This document shows positions 35,979-45,407 of a DNA stretch of 64,000 nt, piece after piece. This DNA comes from Stieleria mannarensis (GTDB lineage Bacteria; Planctomycetota; Planctomycetia; Pirellulales; Pirellulaceae), in NCBI RefSeq assembly GCF_014154935.1, contig NZ_JACEHH010000050.1, positions 1 to 64,000 of the forward strand, given 5' to 3'. Each line of letters opens with the position of its first letter. Within the stretch, counting starts at the first letter, position 1. The position numbers and the translations under genes are program-made. The notes under the pieces were generated by a model. That model saw only the letters and a list, made by a program, of their open reading frames with translations. It had not been told where the DNA came from and did no database searches.

Positions 35979-36203
35979 ATGCTGTACTTCAGTTTTTGGG
36001 CCGTCCTGATGGTGGCCGTGATCGTCGCCGTTCCGGTCGCCGCGAAAATGTCGCCCGGCGGCCGAGTCGCCAAAGCGGACGAGGGCGAGGAGGTCGACGA
36101 AGCGTTCGAAGGGGACGGCGGCGAAGAAGCGGTGCTGGAGGATGACTTCGGCGGCGGAGAAGTCGAAGCACTCGGCGACGACGCGTTCGAAGAGTTGAAG
36201 TGA
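35979..36203 (+). CDS. Small acidic single-helix membrane protein
   Basis: A 74-residue protein. One N-terminal hydrophobic helix (YFSFWAVLMVAVIVAVPVAA) is followed by a very acidic tail (DEGEEVDEAFEGDGGEEAVLED). It could be a signal-anchored membrane peptide or an exported acidic peptide. Codon use and the sharp hydrophobic/acidic split support a real gene, but there is no clear ribosome-binding site and no recognised family. It is convergent with the aldo/keto reductase, whose stop is 17 bases away. Confidence 0.55.
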   Translation: MLYFSFWAVLMVAVIVAVPVAAKMSPGGRVAKADEGEEVDEAFEGDGGEEAVLEDDFGGGEVEALGDDAFEELK

Positions 36204-36219
36204 CCTACAGGCGACAATC

Positions 36220-37119
36220 TCACGCCTCGACGATCTGTTCCACCGCGGCGAGCGTCTCGGGCGGCATCACGCGTGCCCCGGCCAGTTCCCGAATCTGTTC
36301 TTCACGACGCGCCCCGACCAGGGCCGCGGTCACTCCGGGTTGTGAGATCGCCCAGCCGATGGAGAGCTGCGCGACGCTCTGATCGACCTGCCGCCCCAAC
36401 TCGCTTAGCCGATCGATCGCGTCGTGAATCCGTCGCCGCGTTTCGCCTTGGAAGATCGCATACCCCGGACGACTATCCCCCTCGGGGAACACGTGATCGC
36501 GGGTGATCTTTCCCGCCAACAATCCCTTCATCAACGTCCAGAAAACGTACACCTCGCGTCCGGCAGCCATTGCCGGCTGAATCAATGTGGACTGGTTTTC
36601 GCGTTGCACCAGATTCAGCGGGCACTGGATCGCATCGGTGGCGACATGTCCGGCGAACTGATCGATTTGCTCGGCCGTCGCGTTGCAGATCCCGATGCGT
36701 TTGCACAGCCCGCGGGCTTGCAAACGCTGCATCGCACCGGCGGATTCTTCCAGCGGGACGTTGGGATCGGGCGAATGCAGGAACAGCGTGTCCATCGCAT
36801 CGATCCCCATCCGCCGCAACGACTCTTCGGCGTCCGAGGTCAACTGTCGCGGTGAACCATCGACGATGCGTTTGCGGTCTTCGGTCCAACGCTGGCCGAC
36901 CTTGCCCATCACGGTGAATCGATCGCGGTCATCGCGGACGAACTCGCCGAGCAAACGATCACTTTCTCCGTCATACCCGTAGCTGTAGGCGGTGTCGAAG
37001 GTCGTGATGCCGGCATCGATCGCAGCTCGTAGGGTCGCCCGCGCATCTTGATCGGTCACGCCGATCGTGGTGATGCCGGCAATCGGCCACAGACCTAAAA
37101 CAATCTTCGGGGAGTGCAT
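36220..37119 (-). CDS. Aldo/keto reductase
   Basis: A 299-residue NADPH-dependent oxidoreductase with a TIM-barrel fold. The motifs IDAGITTFDTAYSYG (catalytic Asp/Tyr region), VMGKVGQRW (catalytic Lys), DTLFLHSPDP (His) and IGICNATAEQIDQ are visible, with ITRDHVFPEGDSR near the C-terminal phosphate-binding loop. ATG 37119 is chosen; a longer frame begins at TTG 37152. The substrate is unknown, and a general carbonyl/sugar reductase is likely. It stands alone, convergent with the small acidic gene and co-directional with the BBP7 gene upstream. Confidence 0.87.
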   Translation of the reverse strand: MHSPKIVLGLWPIAGITTIGVTDQDARATLRAAIDAGITTFDTAYSYGYDGESDRLLGEFVRDDRDRFTVMGKVGQRWTEDRKRIVDGSPRQLTSDAEESLRRMGIDAMDTLFLHSPDPNVPLEESAGAMQRLQARGLCKRIGICNATAEQIDQFAGHVATDAIQCPLNLVQRENQSTLIQPAMAAGREVYVFWTLMKGLLAGKITRDHVFPEGDSRPGYAIFQGETRRRIHDAIDRLSELGRQVDQSVAQLSIGWAISQPGVTAALVGARREEQIRELAGARVMPPETLAAVEQIVEA

Positions 37120-37210
37120 GGTGGAATGTGCTCGCTTGAAAGGATCGGTCAATTGATGGAGTTCAAATCTCCGGATGCATCACGGGGGAGTCCTCAAACG
37201 CCGGATGCCG

Positions 37211-37315
37211 CCATCATTCTGCCCCGAATCATTCTGCCATCCCTGCCCAGATTCGCGTCGATGTGGCAGGGCTTGGAGAAGAAGGTAAGAAGATTTCGGA
37301 GGTAGGAAAATTGGC
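37211..37315. repeat. ATTCTGCC / GGTAAGAAGATTT composite repeat, copy 3
   Basis: CATCATTCTGCCCCGAATCA then CATTCTGCCATCCCT at the left, and GGTAAGAAGATTTCGGAGGT with GTAGGAAAATTGG at the right, in the same order as at 17445-17555. It lies in the 37120-37462 gap; the rest of that gap contains only the terminator at 37335-37365. Confidence 0.75.
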
Positions 37316-37334
37316 CAAACGAGGTCGCAACAAA

Positions 37335-37365
37335 AAAACGCGTGGCCGTTTTGACCACGCGTTTT
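37335..37365 (-). terminator. Rho-independent terminator after the BBP7 gene
   Basis: On the minus strand, the stem CGCGTGG / CCACGCG with flanking A/T tracts is followed by a run of T. Because both sides have A/T runs (AAAACGCGTGG ... CCACGCGTTTT), it could work in both directions. It lies about 100 bases past the BBP7 stop. Confidence 0.8.
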
Positions 37366-37462
37366 CGTTTGACGGTTCAATCGGTTCGGTTTACGAAGAT
37401 TCGTCTGTGATCCCGGATGACGCGAAAAGCTTCCAACCGGCCGATGAAAATTCCTACGACCC

Positions 37463-38869
37463 TTAGTAGTCGACTGACGCACCCAGGCTGATGCCTTGGA
37501 CCCAGTGGCTGCCTTCGACGATGTCGTACGACACCGGTGTCACGTTGGCACCGATGTTGCCGGTGTCGCGATTGCGATTGATCTGGTCACCCGCCATCGC
37601 CACGTTGTCAAAGTACAAGAAGGTGTACCCGACGGTGAACGAGACATGGTCGCGGAAGCGATAGCCGATCGTGAAGTCCATTTCGGGAATGAACGTGAAC
37701 ACATCTTGGCTGACCGTCCCCTGTTCGTCGTTGATCAGGATGCTGGAGTTCTGTGTCGAAACCACGTTGTTGAGCAGATAGTCGGTCGTTGTGCCGATCT
37801 TGCGAACCGTTTGTTCCATGTTCCCCAGGTGCACCTTGGTCAACGCCCGCGCCGTCCAACGGCCACGAGACACCGTCGATTCGAAACCGAGTTGTCCGCC
37901 GTTGAAACGGTTTTCGGTGTCAAACAAACTGGAGAACTCGGTGGCGGCAAGGTTCGGGTTGCGGCCGGCATCGGTGTCCTGTCGATAACTGGTGATCGAG
38001 ATCATGTCGTCCAGTTCGGCATAGGTGTAACCGGCGATGAATTCCAGTCGCGATGCCTTGTTGTGGCAGAACGTCATGCGGGCGTAGCCGTCGGCCATGA
38101 AGAAGTCCGTGGCGTATTCCGCTTGGACATTCCCCGAGAACAGGTTCTGTTGGCTGATGATGACCGAGTCTTCTTGCGCCGTGCCGGGATTGAACCGGGG
38201 CACGAAGTAGTAGGGGCGACCGAGCGAGCGGGCGCCCGGATCGGTCTGGTCACCGCTGGCGGAGTAGTCGTCGCCGTTCTCGCTGACCCACAGGAAACGA
38301 CCGCCGACGCCGAAGCTGTCGGTCAGGTAGCGTCCGATGTCCGTGCGAACACCGCCGGACAAACCGCCATCCAGGTCGTCGCCGAATTCAACCGTTGCGG
38401 CCGGCAAGACGGGAAAGATCCCGGGGGCGGCCGAGGTCACTAACGGCGGCGCTTGACGCTCGGCGTGGAACATCAACATCCCTTCGGCACGCATCCAACC
38501 GTCTTTGCCACACAGGTTCAACAGACTGCCCAGCCCGCGGGATTTGCCTCCGCACATGCTGTCGCAACCGACGCCGTCACAACCGGGGCTGTCACAGCTA
38601 TCGCAACCGCTGTTTGAACCCCGAAATCCGCCTTCAAAAAATCCGGCCGGTTGCAGGTCGCCGACGGTCACCGGAGCATAGTTGCTGATCGGTGCGACGG
38701 GCGAAGGGTATTGGGAGCCAACGTGGACCGGCGCGTCCGAGGCGACATCGCCGACGAATGCTTGTGGTGAATCATTGGCGGGTACATACTGATTGGTGTC
38801 AGCCTGGGCCGACGCTGAGGCGGACAGCAACAGTGCTGCCAGGGTCATGCCTCGGAAGTTTTTCTTCAT
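37463..38869 (-). CDS. BBP7-family outer-membrane beta-barrel protein
   Basis: A 468-residue outer-membrane barrel of the planctomycete BBP7 type. It has a signal peptide (GMTLAALLLSASASAQA) and an N-terminal Cys/Gly/Asp-rich region (NSGCDSCDSPGCDGVGC). Repeating beta-hairpins follow (WMRAEGMLMFHAER, GLSGGVRTDIGRYL, YRFRDHVSFTVGYTFLYFD). The C-terminus ends in an aromatic residue (GASVDY), as outer-membrane barrels often do. A structural or porin-like role is likely; its channel specificity is unknown. It is divergent from the SecA-like gene (252 bases) and has its own terminator. Confidence 0.87.
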   Translation of the reverse strand: MKKNFRGMTLAALLLSASASAQADTNQYVPANDSPQAFVGDVASDAPVHVGSQYPSPVAPISNYAPVTVGDLQPAGFFEGGFRGSNSGCDSCDSPGCDGVGCDSMCGGKSRGLGSLLNLCGKDGWMRAEGMLMFHAERQAPPLVTSAAPGIFPVLPAATVEFGDDLDGGLSGGVRTDIGRYLTDSFGVGGRFLWVSENGDDYSASGDQTDPGARSLGRPYYFVPRFNPGTAQEDSVIISQQNLFSGNVQAEYATDFFMADGYARMTFCHNKASRLEFIAGYTYAELDDMISITSYRQDTDAGRNPNLAATEFSSLFDTENRFNGGQLGFESTVSRGRWTARALTKVHLGNMEQTVRKIGTTTDYLLNNVVSTQNSSILINDEQGTVSQDVFTFIPEMDFTIGYRFRDHVSFTVGYTFLYFDNVAMAGDQINRNRDTGNIGANVTPVSYDIVEGSHWVQGISLGASVDY

Positions 38870-39121
38870 TTTGGTAGTCTCGCGCAGTCCGGGATTACTG
38901 GAATGACTGGTATAAGACGATCGACGAAAACGAGCGTTAGATCGAGAACGTCCCTTACGCTGCTTAAAGTCGGCGCATCCCTCCCAACTTCAACACTCAA
39001 ACTGCCTGCACTTTCCAAAGTGTGGGAAAAACAGCCTTTTGAGCGGTAGAATGGCGTTCCCGAGGTTCCCTCGCACGCTGCTTTTGCCAGAAACTTTTCG
39101 CAAATTGGTCCCCCAAACAGC

Positions 39122-41446
39122 TTGATGACCGACCAAGACACCGGCCGAAACGACGCGCGATCCGGACGACACCCCGATGCGATCGATGCCGCGGACCCGC
39201 CCATCGTGCCGCCGGCGAATCACGGCGAGACGGCCAATCACGGCGAGACAATCGTCCAGCCCCGCGCCGCTGAGCAGCCCGACGCCGATACCGCGGTCGA
39301 TCATCCCCGCAATGCAGACGCCGACACGACCGCCGGCGGCCCCCCCGCAGCGACGCCGCCTGCGGATCCAACTCCCGCATCTGAGGCAACTGAGCGCAAG
39401 ACCGTCAAACCGGCCGAGATCATTCCCGCCGACACCTCGCCCAATCCCACCGGCGGGGCACCAGCGGCCACGATCGCCCCCGAGCGGTTTCAAACGGTCG
39501 GCACCAAGTCGATGTCGATCTTCTCCGGCGGCGGCTTTCACCCCAAAATGGTGCGTTGGAAGCGGATGCTGGCCGAAATCGGTGAACTGGAACCGACGCT
39601 CAAACCGGAATCCGACAGCGACCTTCGCAAACGCTCCCTGGCATTGCGCTATCGCGCGATGGCCGGCGAAAAACTGGCCAAGCTGCTTCCCGAGGCCTAC
39701 GCGCTTGTCCGCGAAGCCGGCCGCCGCGCCCTTGGCATGCGGCACTATGACGTGCAAATGATCGGCGGCATCTCGCTGTTTGAAAGCCACATTGCCGAGA
39801 TGCAGACCGGGGAGGGGAAAACCCTGACCGCGACGCTGCCGCTGTACCTGCATTCCCTGGTCGGCAAAGGAGCCCACTTGGCCACCGTCAACGATTACTT
39901 GGCCAAACGAGACGCCGAGTGGATGACGCCGATCTACACCATGCTGGGTGTCAGCGTGGGAATCATCCAGACGCCCGACGATCAAGGATCTCGGCGGAAA
40001 TCCTATGGTTCGGCGGTGACCTACGGAACGGCCAAAGAATTCGGCTTCGATTTCCTGCGAGATCGTTTGCTACTGCGAGCCCAAAACCGCATCCAGACCG
40101 AAATGCTGGGCGACGGCGGCGGCGGCTTTTCCGACTCCGGCGACAAACCGGTGATGCGCGGCATGCATTTCTGTCTGGTCGACGAAGCCGACAGTATCCT
40201 GATCGACGAAGCCCGGACGCCGTTGATCATCGGCAGCATCGAAGACACCGTCCGCGATCAAATCGTCGAAACCTATCGTTGGGCCAGCGAGCACGCGCCC
40301 GAATACGAACTCGATGAACACTTCACAATCGACGACGACACCAAACAATACGAACTGACCGCACGCGGCCGGCAAAAGGTCCGTGCACTGCCCAAGAGCA
40401 ACTTGGTGCGGACGATGGGGCTGGTCGATTTGTACGAGTACACCGAACGCGCAGTAAAAGTCTTTCGCGAATTCCTGCTCGACCGCCAATACGTCGTTCG
40501 CCCCGGCGATAAAGGCGTCGACGAAATCGTGATCGTCGACGAATTCACCGGCCGATTGGCCGAAGGCCGCAAATGGCGCGATGGGATTCACCAAGCGATC
40601 GAGGCCAAAGAGAACCTGGAAATCAGCGTTCCGACCGGACAGGCCGCCCGCATCACCGTCCAAGACCTGTTCCTCCGGTACAACCATCTGGCAGGAATGA
40701 CCGGGACCGCCGCGACCAGCGCACGCGAGCTGCGGCGGATCTATCGCACGCCCGTGTTGCGCGTGCCGACCAACCGGCCGCCCCAGCGAAAACGGCTGCC
40801 CGACCGCGTGTTCGGCTCCATCGACGCAAAATTCCAGGCGATCGTCAATGAAGTCAAAACGATCCACGAGACCGGACGGCCGGTGTTGATCGGAACACGC
40901 TCGATCGACAAAAGCGAAATCCTGTCGCGGATGCTTCAAGCGATCGGCATCGAGCATCAAGTGCTCAATGCCAACAACGTCGCCATGGAGGCCGAAATCG
41001 TTGCCGACGCCGGCCAATACGGCCGAGTCACCGTCGCGACCAACATGGCCGGACGCGGTACCGACATCAAACTCAGCGACGAGATCGTCGACCTGGGCGG
41101 GATGCACGTGATTTGCACCGAATTACACGACGCGGCGCGAATCGACCGCCAGTTGATCGGTCGTTGTGGACGCCAGGGCGACCCGGGATCGTACCGCCAG
41201 TACCTGTCGCTGGACGACGACATCCTGAAAGGCGGCTTGGGACCGGACAAGGCCGAAAAGCTGAAGGCCCGCGGCGAAAACTTGACCGGTTCGGTCGACT
41301 CCTACGCCAAACTTTTCGGCCGCGCCCAACGCAAGGTGGAAAAGAAACACTTTCGCGACCGGATGGTGTTGTTGCATCACGAGAAGGAACGCAAGAAGAT
41401 GCAGCGTGAAATCGGCCAGGATCCTTATCTAGATACCCCAGATTGA
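39122..41446 (+). CDS. SecA-like preprotein translocase ATPase, C-terminally short
   Basis: A 774-residue SecA family ATPase. The first 110-130 residues are a low-complexity Pro/Ala/Thr/Asp tail with a duplicated NHGET. The motor follows: Walker A MQTGEGKT (Lys233), the DEAD box VDEADSILIDEARTPLI (354-357), the preprotein-crosslinking domain (YELDEHFTIDDDTKQYEL), and NBD2 with TNMAGRGTDIKL and IGRCGRQGDPGS. Only about 70 residues then remain, enough for part of the long scaffold helix. The helical wing and the zinc-binding C-terminus of canonical SecA are missing. It may be an accessory SecA with special substrates, the housekeeping copy lying elsewhere. The start may be as late as ATG 39509. 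It lies 369 bases upstream of the secretin. Confidence 0.9.
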   Translation: MMTDQDTGRNDARSGRHPDAIDAADPPIVPPANHGETANHGETIVQPRAAEQPDADTAVDHPRNADADTTAGGPPAATPPADPTPASEATERKTVKPAEIIPADTSPNPTGGAPAATIAPERFQTVGTKSMSIFSGGGFHPKMVRWKRMLAEIGELEPTLKPESDSDLRKRSLALRYRAMAGEKLAKLLPEAYALVREAGRRALGMRHYDVQMIGGISLFESHIAEMQTGEGKTLTATLPLYLHSLVGKGAHLATVNDYLAKRDAEWMTPIYTMLGVSVGIIQTPDDQGSRRKSYGSAVTYGTAKEFGFDFLRDRLLLRAQNRIQTEMLGDGGGGFSDSGDKPVMRGMHFCLVDEADSILIDEARTPLIIGSIEDTVRDQIVETYRWASEHAPEYELDEHFTIDDDTKQYELTARGRQKVRALPKSNLVRTMGLVDLYEYTERAVKVFREFLLDRQYVVRPGDKGVDEIVIVDEFTGRLAEGRKWRDGIHQAIEAKENLEISVPTGQAARITVQDLFLRYNHLAGMTGTAATSARELRRIYRTPVLRVPTNRPPQRKRLPDRVFGSIDAKFQAIVNEVKTIHETGRPVLIGTRSIDKSEILSRMLQAIGIEHQVLNANNVAMEAEIVADAGQYGRVTVATNMAGRGTDIKLSDEIVDLGGMHVICTELHDAARIDRQLIGRCGRQGDPGSYRQYLSLDDDILKGGLGPDKAEKLKARGENLTGSVDSYAKLFGRAQRKVEKKHFRDRMVLLHHEKERKKMQREIGQDPYLDTPD

Positions 41447-41815
41447 CGCAAAAAAGCGATCTTTTTGTCGGCTTTGGCTCAAGTCTGGCATTTCCTGTGC
41501 CGAGGCGGGTTTCAATTCGAAAAAAAGCCAAAAACCGGGCTCGGCCGAGCTTGACAGGGCACTCGAAAACAGCGTATCCCCGGCTCCGAGTCCATTAGCT
41601 CCCGGCACTTCCGCCCACTTCGGTCGGTCAAGGGTCGGGCCCGGATCAAGGCGGCCAGACGCGGTCCGCTGTCGAATCGGGACTCGCGATAGGTCGGTCC
41701 GCATTGGTTGGACAGACGTGCCGTGGGGCTAAAAAGCGACAATGGGTTTTCGTGAACGTAGGCGGAAATTCCATGTGTATCCAACGAAGTCTCACCGCGA
41801 AGAAGGAGTGTCGCG
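41447..41815 (+). other. Gene-free spacer with possible secretin promoter
   Basis: No gene seen in these 369 bases. A TTGACA at 41551 is followed after 17 bases by GTATCC, a weak match to a sigma-70 promoter. The secretin ribosome-binding site AAGAAGGAG is at 41801-41809, seven bases before the TTG start. The promoter call is weak. Confidence 0.4.
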
Positions 41816-44800
41816 TTGAAACGCCACGAAAAACTTTTCGGCCTCAATCGCAATCGATGGGGCGGCGCCGTAATGGCGTGGCTTGTGGGGGCGTCCAGCG
41901 TCTCTGCCCAGCTACCGATGCCAGGCATGAGCCTGCCATCCAACGACAAATCGGGTGCGGCAACCGCTGCCGCTCCTTCCTACGCACAAGGTAACACCGC
42001 GGCCCTACCGGCCGGTTACAAGGTGCCAGAGGCGGCTGCAGGACGCAACGCAACGGGCGCGAAACAGCTCGTCCAACAAGCGCGTGCGGCCCTGGCCGGC
42101 GGTCAATTCGAAATGGCCGTCAATGCCTTCCGCCAAGCTTCGGCGGCTCCCAAATCCGATTCGAAGGTCGCCGCCGATCTGGCACGACTGCGAGTCGATT
42201 TGCAGATCGCCGGCATCGACGCCGAACTGCTGAGCGTGCCCGCGACCGCGCCGACGCCGCTGGCATCGGGAAACCCGGCGGCACCGTTGACCGCGATGCC
42301 GATGCCGAACGCGTCCGCGGCGACCAACTCCAAACAGGAAGCGTTGCGGTTGATCGCTCTCGGACGGGCCACGCTGGATCGCGGCGATACCGCTGCGGCA
42401 TTGCGACTGGCACGCCAGGCCCAAGCGCTCAATGATGCCGAGACCGCACCCCAGGTGTGGCAATTCGTCTTGGATGCCGAATCGGCCGCCAAGCGAGCCG
42501 GCACGCTGGAGTCGCAAATCGCCTTGGCCGGCGGACAACAAGAACTCGGCGGCGACGAAGCCGGCTTCATCCAACAGATGCTGTTCAACGCCGGCCCCGA
42601 TGCCGGACCGAACAACATGGGCGGCGGTGCCGTCGCCCAGGTCCAAGCGCTCGGCGCACCGATCCCACCGCTGCCCCAGGGCCAAGTGGGAGTGCCCGGT
42701 GCCGACCCCAACCAGCTTTACCAGGCCGGGTTGCAAGCGCTTCAAGCCGGCGACCAGGAAACCGCCCGCAAGCACTTTGTCGAAGCCTGGAAATACGAAG
42801 ATCAATTGGACTTGGCGACCCGACGTGGGCTCAAGGACAAGCTGACGTTGCTGCAGCCGGCTCGACTGCCGCGAACCCAAGCCGATCCCCAACTTTCGGC
42901 GATCGATCAAGCCGACGCCGAAACCCGCGACATGACTCAGCGACTGTATCGTGAGATCACCGCGGAAATCGCAAACGCGGCCGAACTCCGAGAATCGGCT
43001 CCGTTGGACGCACTGGATAACTTGAATCGATTGCGACGCCGCGTCGACGGATCCAACGTCGACGAAACCAGTAAACGCACGCTGGCCCGTCTGGTCGATC
43101 GTGAATTGGAAAAGCAAAAACAATACGTCGAAGCCAATCGCGCATCGATCGAATTGGAACTGCAAAACGATGCCGTCCGAACCGAACTGGCCACCGACGC
43201 CGCTCGCGAAGCCCAAATCGACGAAGAGATTTCCGAGTTGGTCAACACGTTCAACGACTTGATCCGCGAACGACGGTTTTCCGAAGCCGAAGTGGTCGCC
43301 AAACAGGTCGGCGAGCTGAAACCCGGCTCGACCATCGCGACGACCATGTTCCACAAGAGCCGGTTCGCCACCCGCGATCAGATCATGCGGGACATCCAAG
43401 CCGGCAAAGAGGAATTGGTCTACAAAGGGTTGGAAGACGTTGAATATTCCGCTTCGATCACCGACGGATTGGATCCCAATCAGCCGATGACGTTCGGACG
43501 TGATCCGCAATCCTGGCACGAATTGACGCTGCGTCGATCCCGTGACACCGGTTCGCTGTACGGCACCGTCCAAGAGCAAAAGCTGAAACAGCAGTTGAGC
43601 ACTCCGGTCAACGTCCAGTATCGCAACCGACCGTTGGTCGAGGTCATCGAAGACCTGAAGACGATCACCGGGATGCCGATCGTGATGAACCAACGGGCGA
43701 TGGAAGCCGTTCGCGTTCAGATCGATACGCCGGTCACGCTGGAACTGCAAAACCAGATCGAACTCAAAAGCGCCCTGAATCTGATTCTCGAGCCGCTGGA
43801 CTTGGGTTACGAAATCAAAAACGAGGTGCTGCAAATCACCAGTGCCGAAGCCAAACGGGCCAACGTGATCACGCGGGTTTACAAAGTTGCCGACCTGGTG
43901 ACCCCGATCCCGAACTTCACGTCCAGCTACGAAGACGGTTTGGCCGGGGCACTGCGTGCCGCCTATCAAATGACCAACCCGCGGATGGACGTGCAAATGA
44001 TGCCCGTCCGGATGACCGACCTTGCCTCGCGCCAGGCCAACGCCCTGCAGCCGAGCAAGATGTCGCCGAACATGTTGGGCCAGTACGCCCCCGGCGGGGC
44101 TCAAGGCGGCTTCGGTCCCCAGAACCCGCCCAACGGCGCGGGCGGTGGCGGCTCCTTTGCGGACTTTGATTCGCTGATGAACCTGATCGAAACGACCGTC
44201 GTTCCGGATACGTGGGAAGCTCTCGGTGGCAACAGCACCATGGCTCCCTATCCCCAGAACCTCAGCCTGATCATCAGCACGACCAGCGATGTTCACGACC
44301 AGATCGTCGACTTGATCGAATCGCTGCGGTCGCTGCAAAACCTGCAGATCACGATCGAAGTTCGATTCATCACGCTGTCCGACACGTTCTTCGAACAGAT
44401 CGGCGTCGACTTCAACGTCCAGTTTGATGACAACGTTTCGACGCTGCCCGATGACGACAGCGGCCCGAGCGTGACCGTCGGGTGGGACGGAATCACCGGC
44501 CTGCCGACCGCTGACTTGGATATCCAGTTCAACAACGGTTCCTTCGGTGTCGTCCCGGCCTTCGGTGCACCCGACCCCGGAGCCCTCTCGTCGATCGGTT
44601 TCGCCATCCTCAGCGACATCGAAGCGTTCTTCTTCCTGCAAGCCGCCCAAGGCGACGAGCGGACGAACGTGATGCAGGCTCCCAAGGTCACGCTGTTCGA
44701 CGGCCAGATCGCAACGATCTCTGACCAAAGTCAACGGCCCTTCGTGACCAGTATCACGCCGGTTGTCGGTGACTTCGCCGTCGCCCAACAGCCCGTGATC

Positions 44801-45319
44801 GTGGTCCTGAACGAAGGCACCCAGTTGAACGTGCAAGGGATCGTCAGCGACGACAAACGGTTTGTGCGTCTGACCCTGGTGCCCTTCTTCAGCCAAATCG
44901 GGGACGTCGACACCTTCACCTTCGAAGGTTCACGAACCACCCGACGCAGCAGTCGCGAAGAAGAGGACACCAACGGTGACGGCGTCGTCAACGACGATGA
45001 CGCGGTGGATAGCGAAGAGGAAGAAGACATCATCTCCGGTTCGACCGTCCAATTGCCGACCTTTGCATTCACGCAAGTCAGCACCACGGTCAGCGTGCCC
45101 GATGGTGGAACGATTCTGCTCGGTGGGATCAAACGACTCAGCGAAGGACGCACTGAACGCGGTGTTCCGATGCTCAGCAAGATCCCCTACATCAGCCGAC
45201 TGTTCCGAAACGTCGCCGTCGGCCGCGATGCGTCGAGCCTGATGCTGATGGTCACCCCACGGATCATCATCCAAGAGGAAGAAGAGTTCGCACAAACCGG
45301 ATTCGATCCGAACCGGTAA
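41816..45319 (+). CDS. Large secretin (type II/III secretion/T4P family)
   Basis: A 1167-residue outer-membrane secretin. TTG 41816 is chosen because AAGAAGGAG lies seven bases before it. A signal peptide (WGGAVMAWLVGASSVSAQ) is followed by a helical, repeat-like region of about 470 residues (LALGRATLDRGDTAAALRLARQA and similar). Next come an N0/STN-type domain (about 600-680; PLVEVIEDLKTITGMPIVMN) and an N-domain with LSLIISTTSDVHDQIVDLIE. The C-terminal secretin core ends with SVPDGGTILLGGIKRLSEG and MLMVTPRIIIQEEE. Between core strands an acidic insert has an EF-hand/dockerin-like loop (DTNGDGVVNDDD, about 1051-1062). A strong terminator follows. No other pilus or secretion genes are adjacent. 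Confidence 0.92.
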   Translation: MKRHEKLFGLNRNRWGGAVMAWLVGASSVSAQLPMPGMSLPSNDKSGAATAAAPSYAQGNTAALPAGYKVPEAAAGRNATGAKQLVQQARAALAGGQFEMAVNAFRQASAAPKSDSKVAADLARLRVDLQIAGIDAELLSVPATAPTPLASGNPAAPLTAMPMPNASAATNSKQEALRLIALGRATLDRGDTAAALRLARQAQALNDAETAPQVWQFVLDAESAAKRAGTLESQIALAGGQQELGGDEAGFIQQMLFNAGPDAGPNNMGGGAVAQVQALGAPIPPLPQGQVGVPGADPNQLYQAGLQALQAGDQETARKHFVEAWKYEDQLDLATRRGLKDKLTLLQPARLPRTQADPQLSAIDQADAETRDMTQRLYREITAEIANAAELRESAPLDALDNLNRLRRRVDGSNVDETSKRTLARLVDRELEKQKQYVEANRASIELELQNDAVRTELATDAAREAQIDEEISELVNTFNDLIRERRFSEAEVVAKQVGELKPGSTIATTMFHKSRFATRDQIMRDIQAGKEELVYKGLEDVEYSASITDGLDPNQPMTFGRDPQSWHELTLRRSRDTGSLYGTVQEQKLKQQLSTPVNVQYRNRPLVEVIEDLKTITGMPIVMNQRAMEAVRVQIDTPVTLELQNQIELKSALNLILEPLDLGYEIKNEVLQITSAEAKRANVITRVYKVADLVTPIPNFTSSYEDGLAGALRAAYQMTNPRMDVQMMPVRMTDLASRQANALQPSKMSPNMLGQYAPGGAQGGFGPQNPPNGAGGGGSFADFDSLMNLIETTVVPDTWEALGGNSTMAPYPQNLSLIISTTSDVHDQIVDLIESLRSLQNLQITIEVRFITLSDTFFEQIGVDFNVQFDDNVSTLPDDDSGPSVTVGWDGITGLPTADLDIQFNNGSFGVVPAFGAPDPGALSSIGFAILSDIEAFFFLQAAQGDERTNVMQAPKVTLFDGQIATISDQSQRPFVTSITPVVGDFAVAQQPVIVVLNEGTQLNVQGIVSDDKRFVRLTLVPFFSQIGDVDTFTFEGSRTTRRSSREEEDTNGDGVVNDDDAVDSEEEEDIISGSTVQLPTFAFTQVSTTVSVPDGGTILLGGIKRLSEGRTERGVPMLSKIPYISRLFRNVAVGRDASSLMLMVTPRIIIQEEEEFAQTGFDPNR

Positions 45320-45349
45320 CGGCGAGCGAGCGAGAGAATTGAATTGCGA

Positions 45350-45385
45350 AAGCGGCGTGGCCTGAAGGGTCACGCCGCTTTTTTT
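45350..45385 (+). terminator. Rho-independent terminator after the secretin
   Basis: The 10-base stem AAGCGGCGTG (45350-45359) / CACGCCGCTT (45371-45380) with an 11-base loop runs into TTTTTTT. This is a textbook intrinsic terminator, 30 bases past the secretin stop. Confidence 0.92.
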
Positions 45386-45407
45386 GTTTCAGGTTTCAAG
45401 TTGGGTC

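Noticed and set aside
41551-41579. Confident sigma-70 promoter for the secretin
   Set aside because: TTGACA is exact but the spaced partner GTATCC is a poor -10; kept only as a weak remark.
42005-44896. 963-residue open frame on the minus strand opposite the secretin
   Set aside because: It is the antisense shadow of a well-supported secretin with a ribosome-binding site and terminator. The translation is low-complexity and shows no domain.
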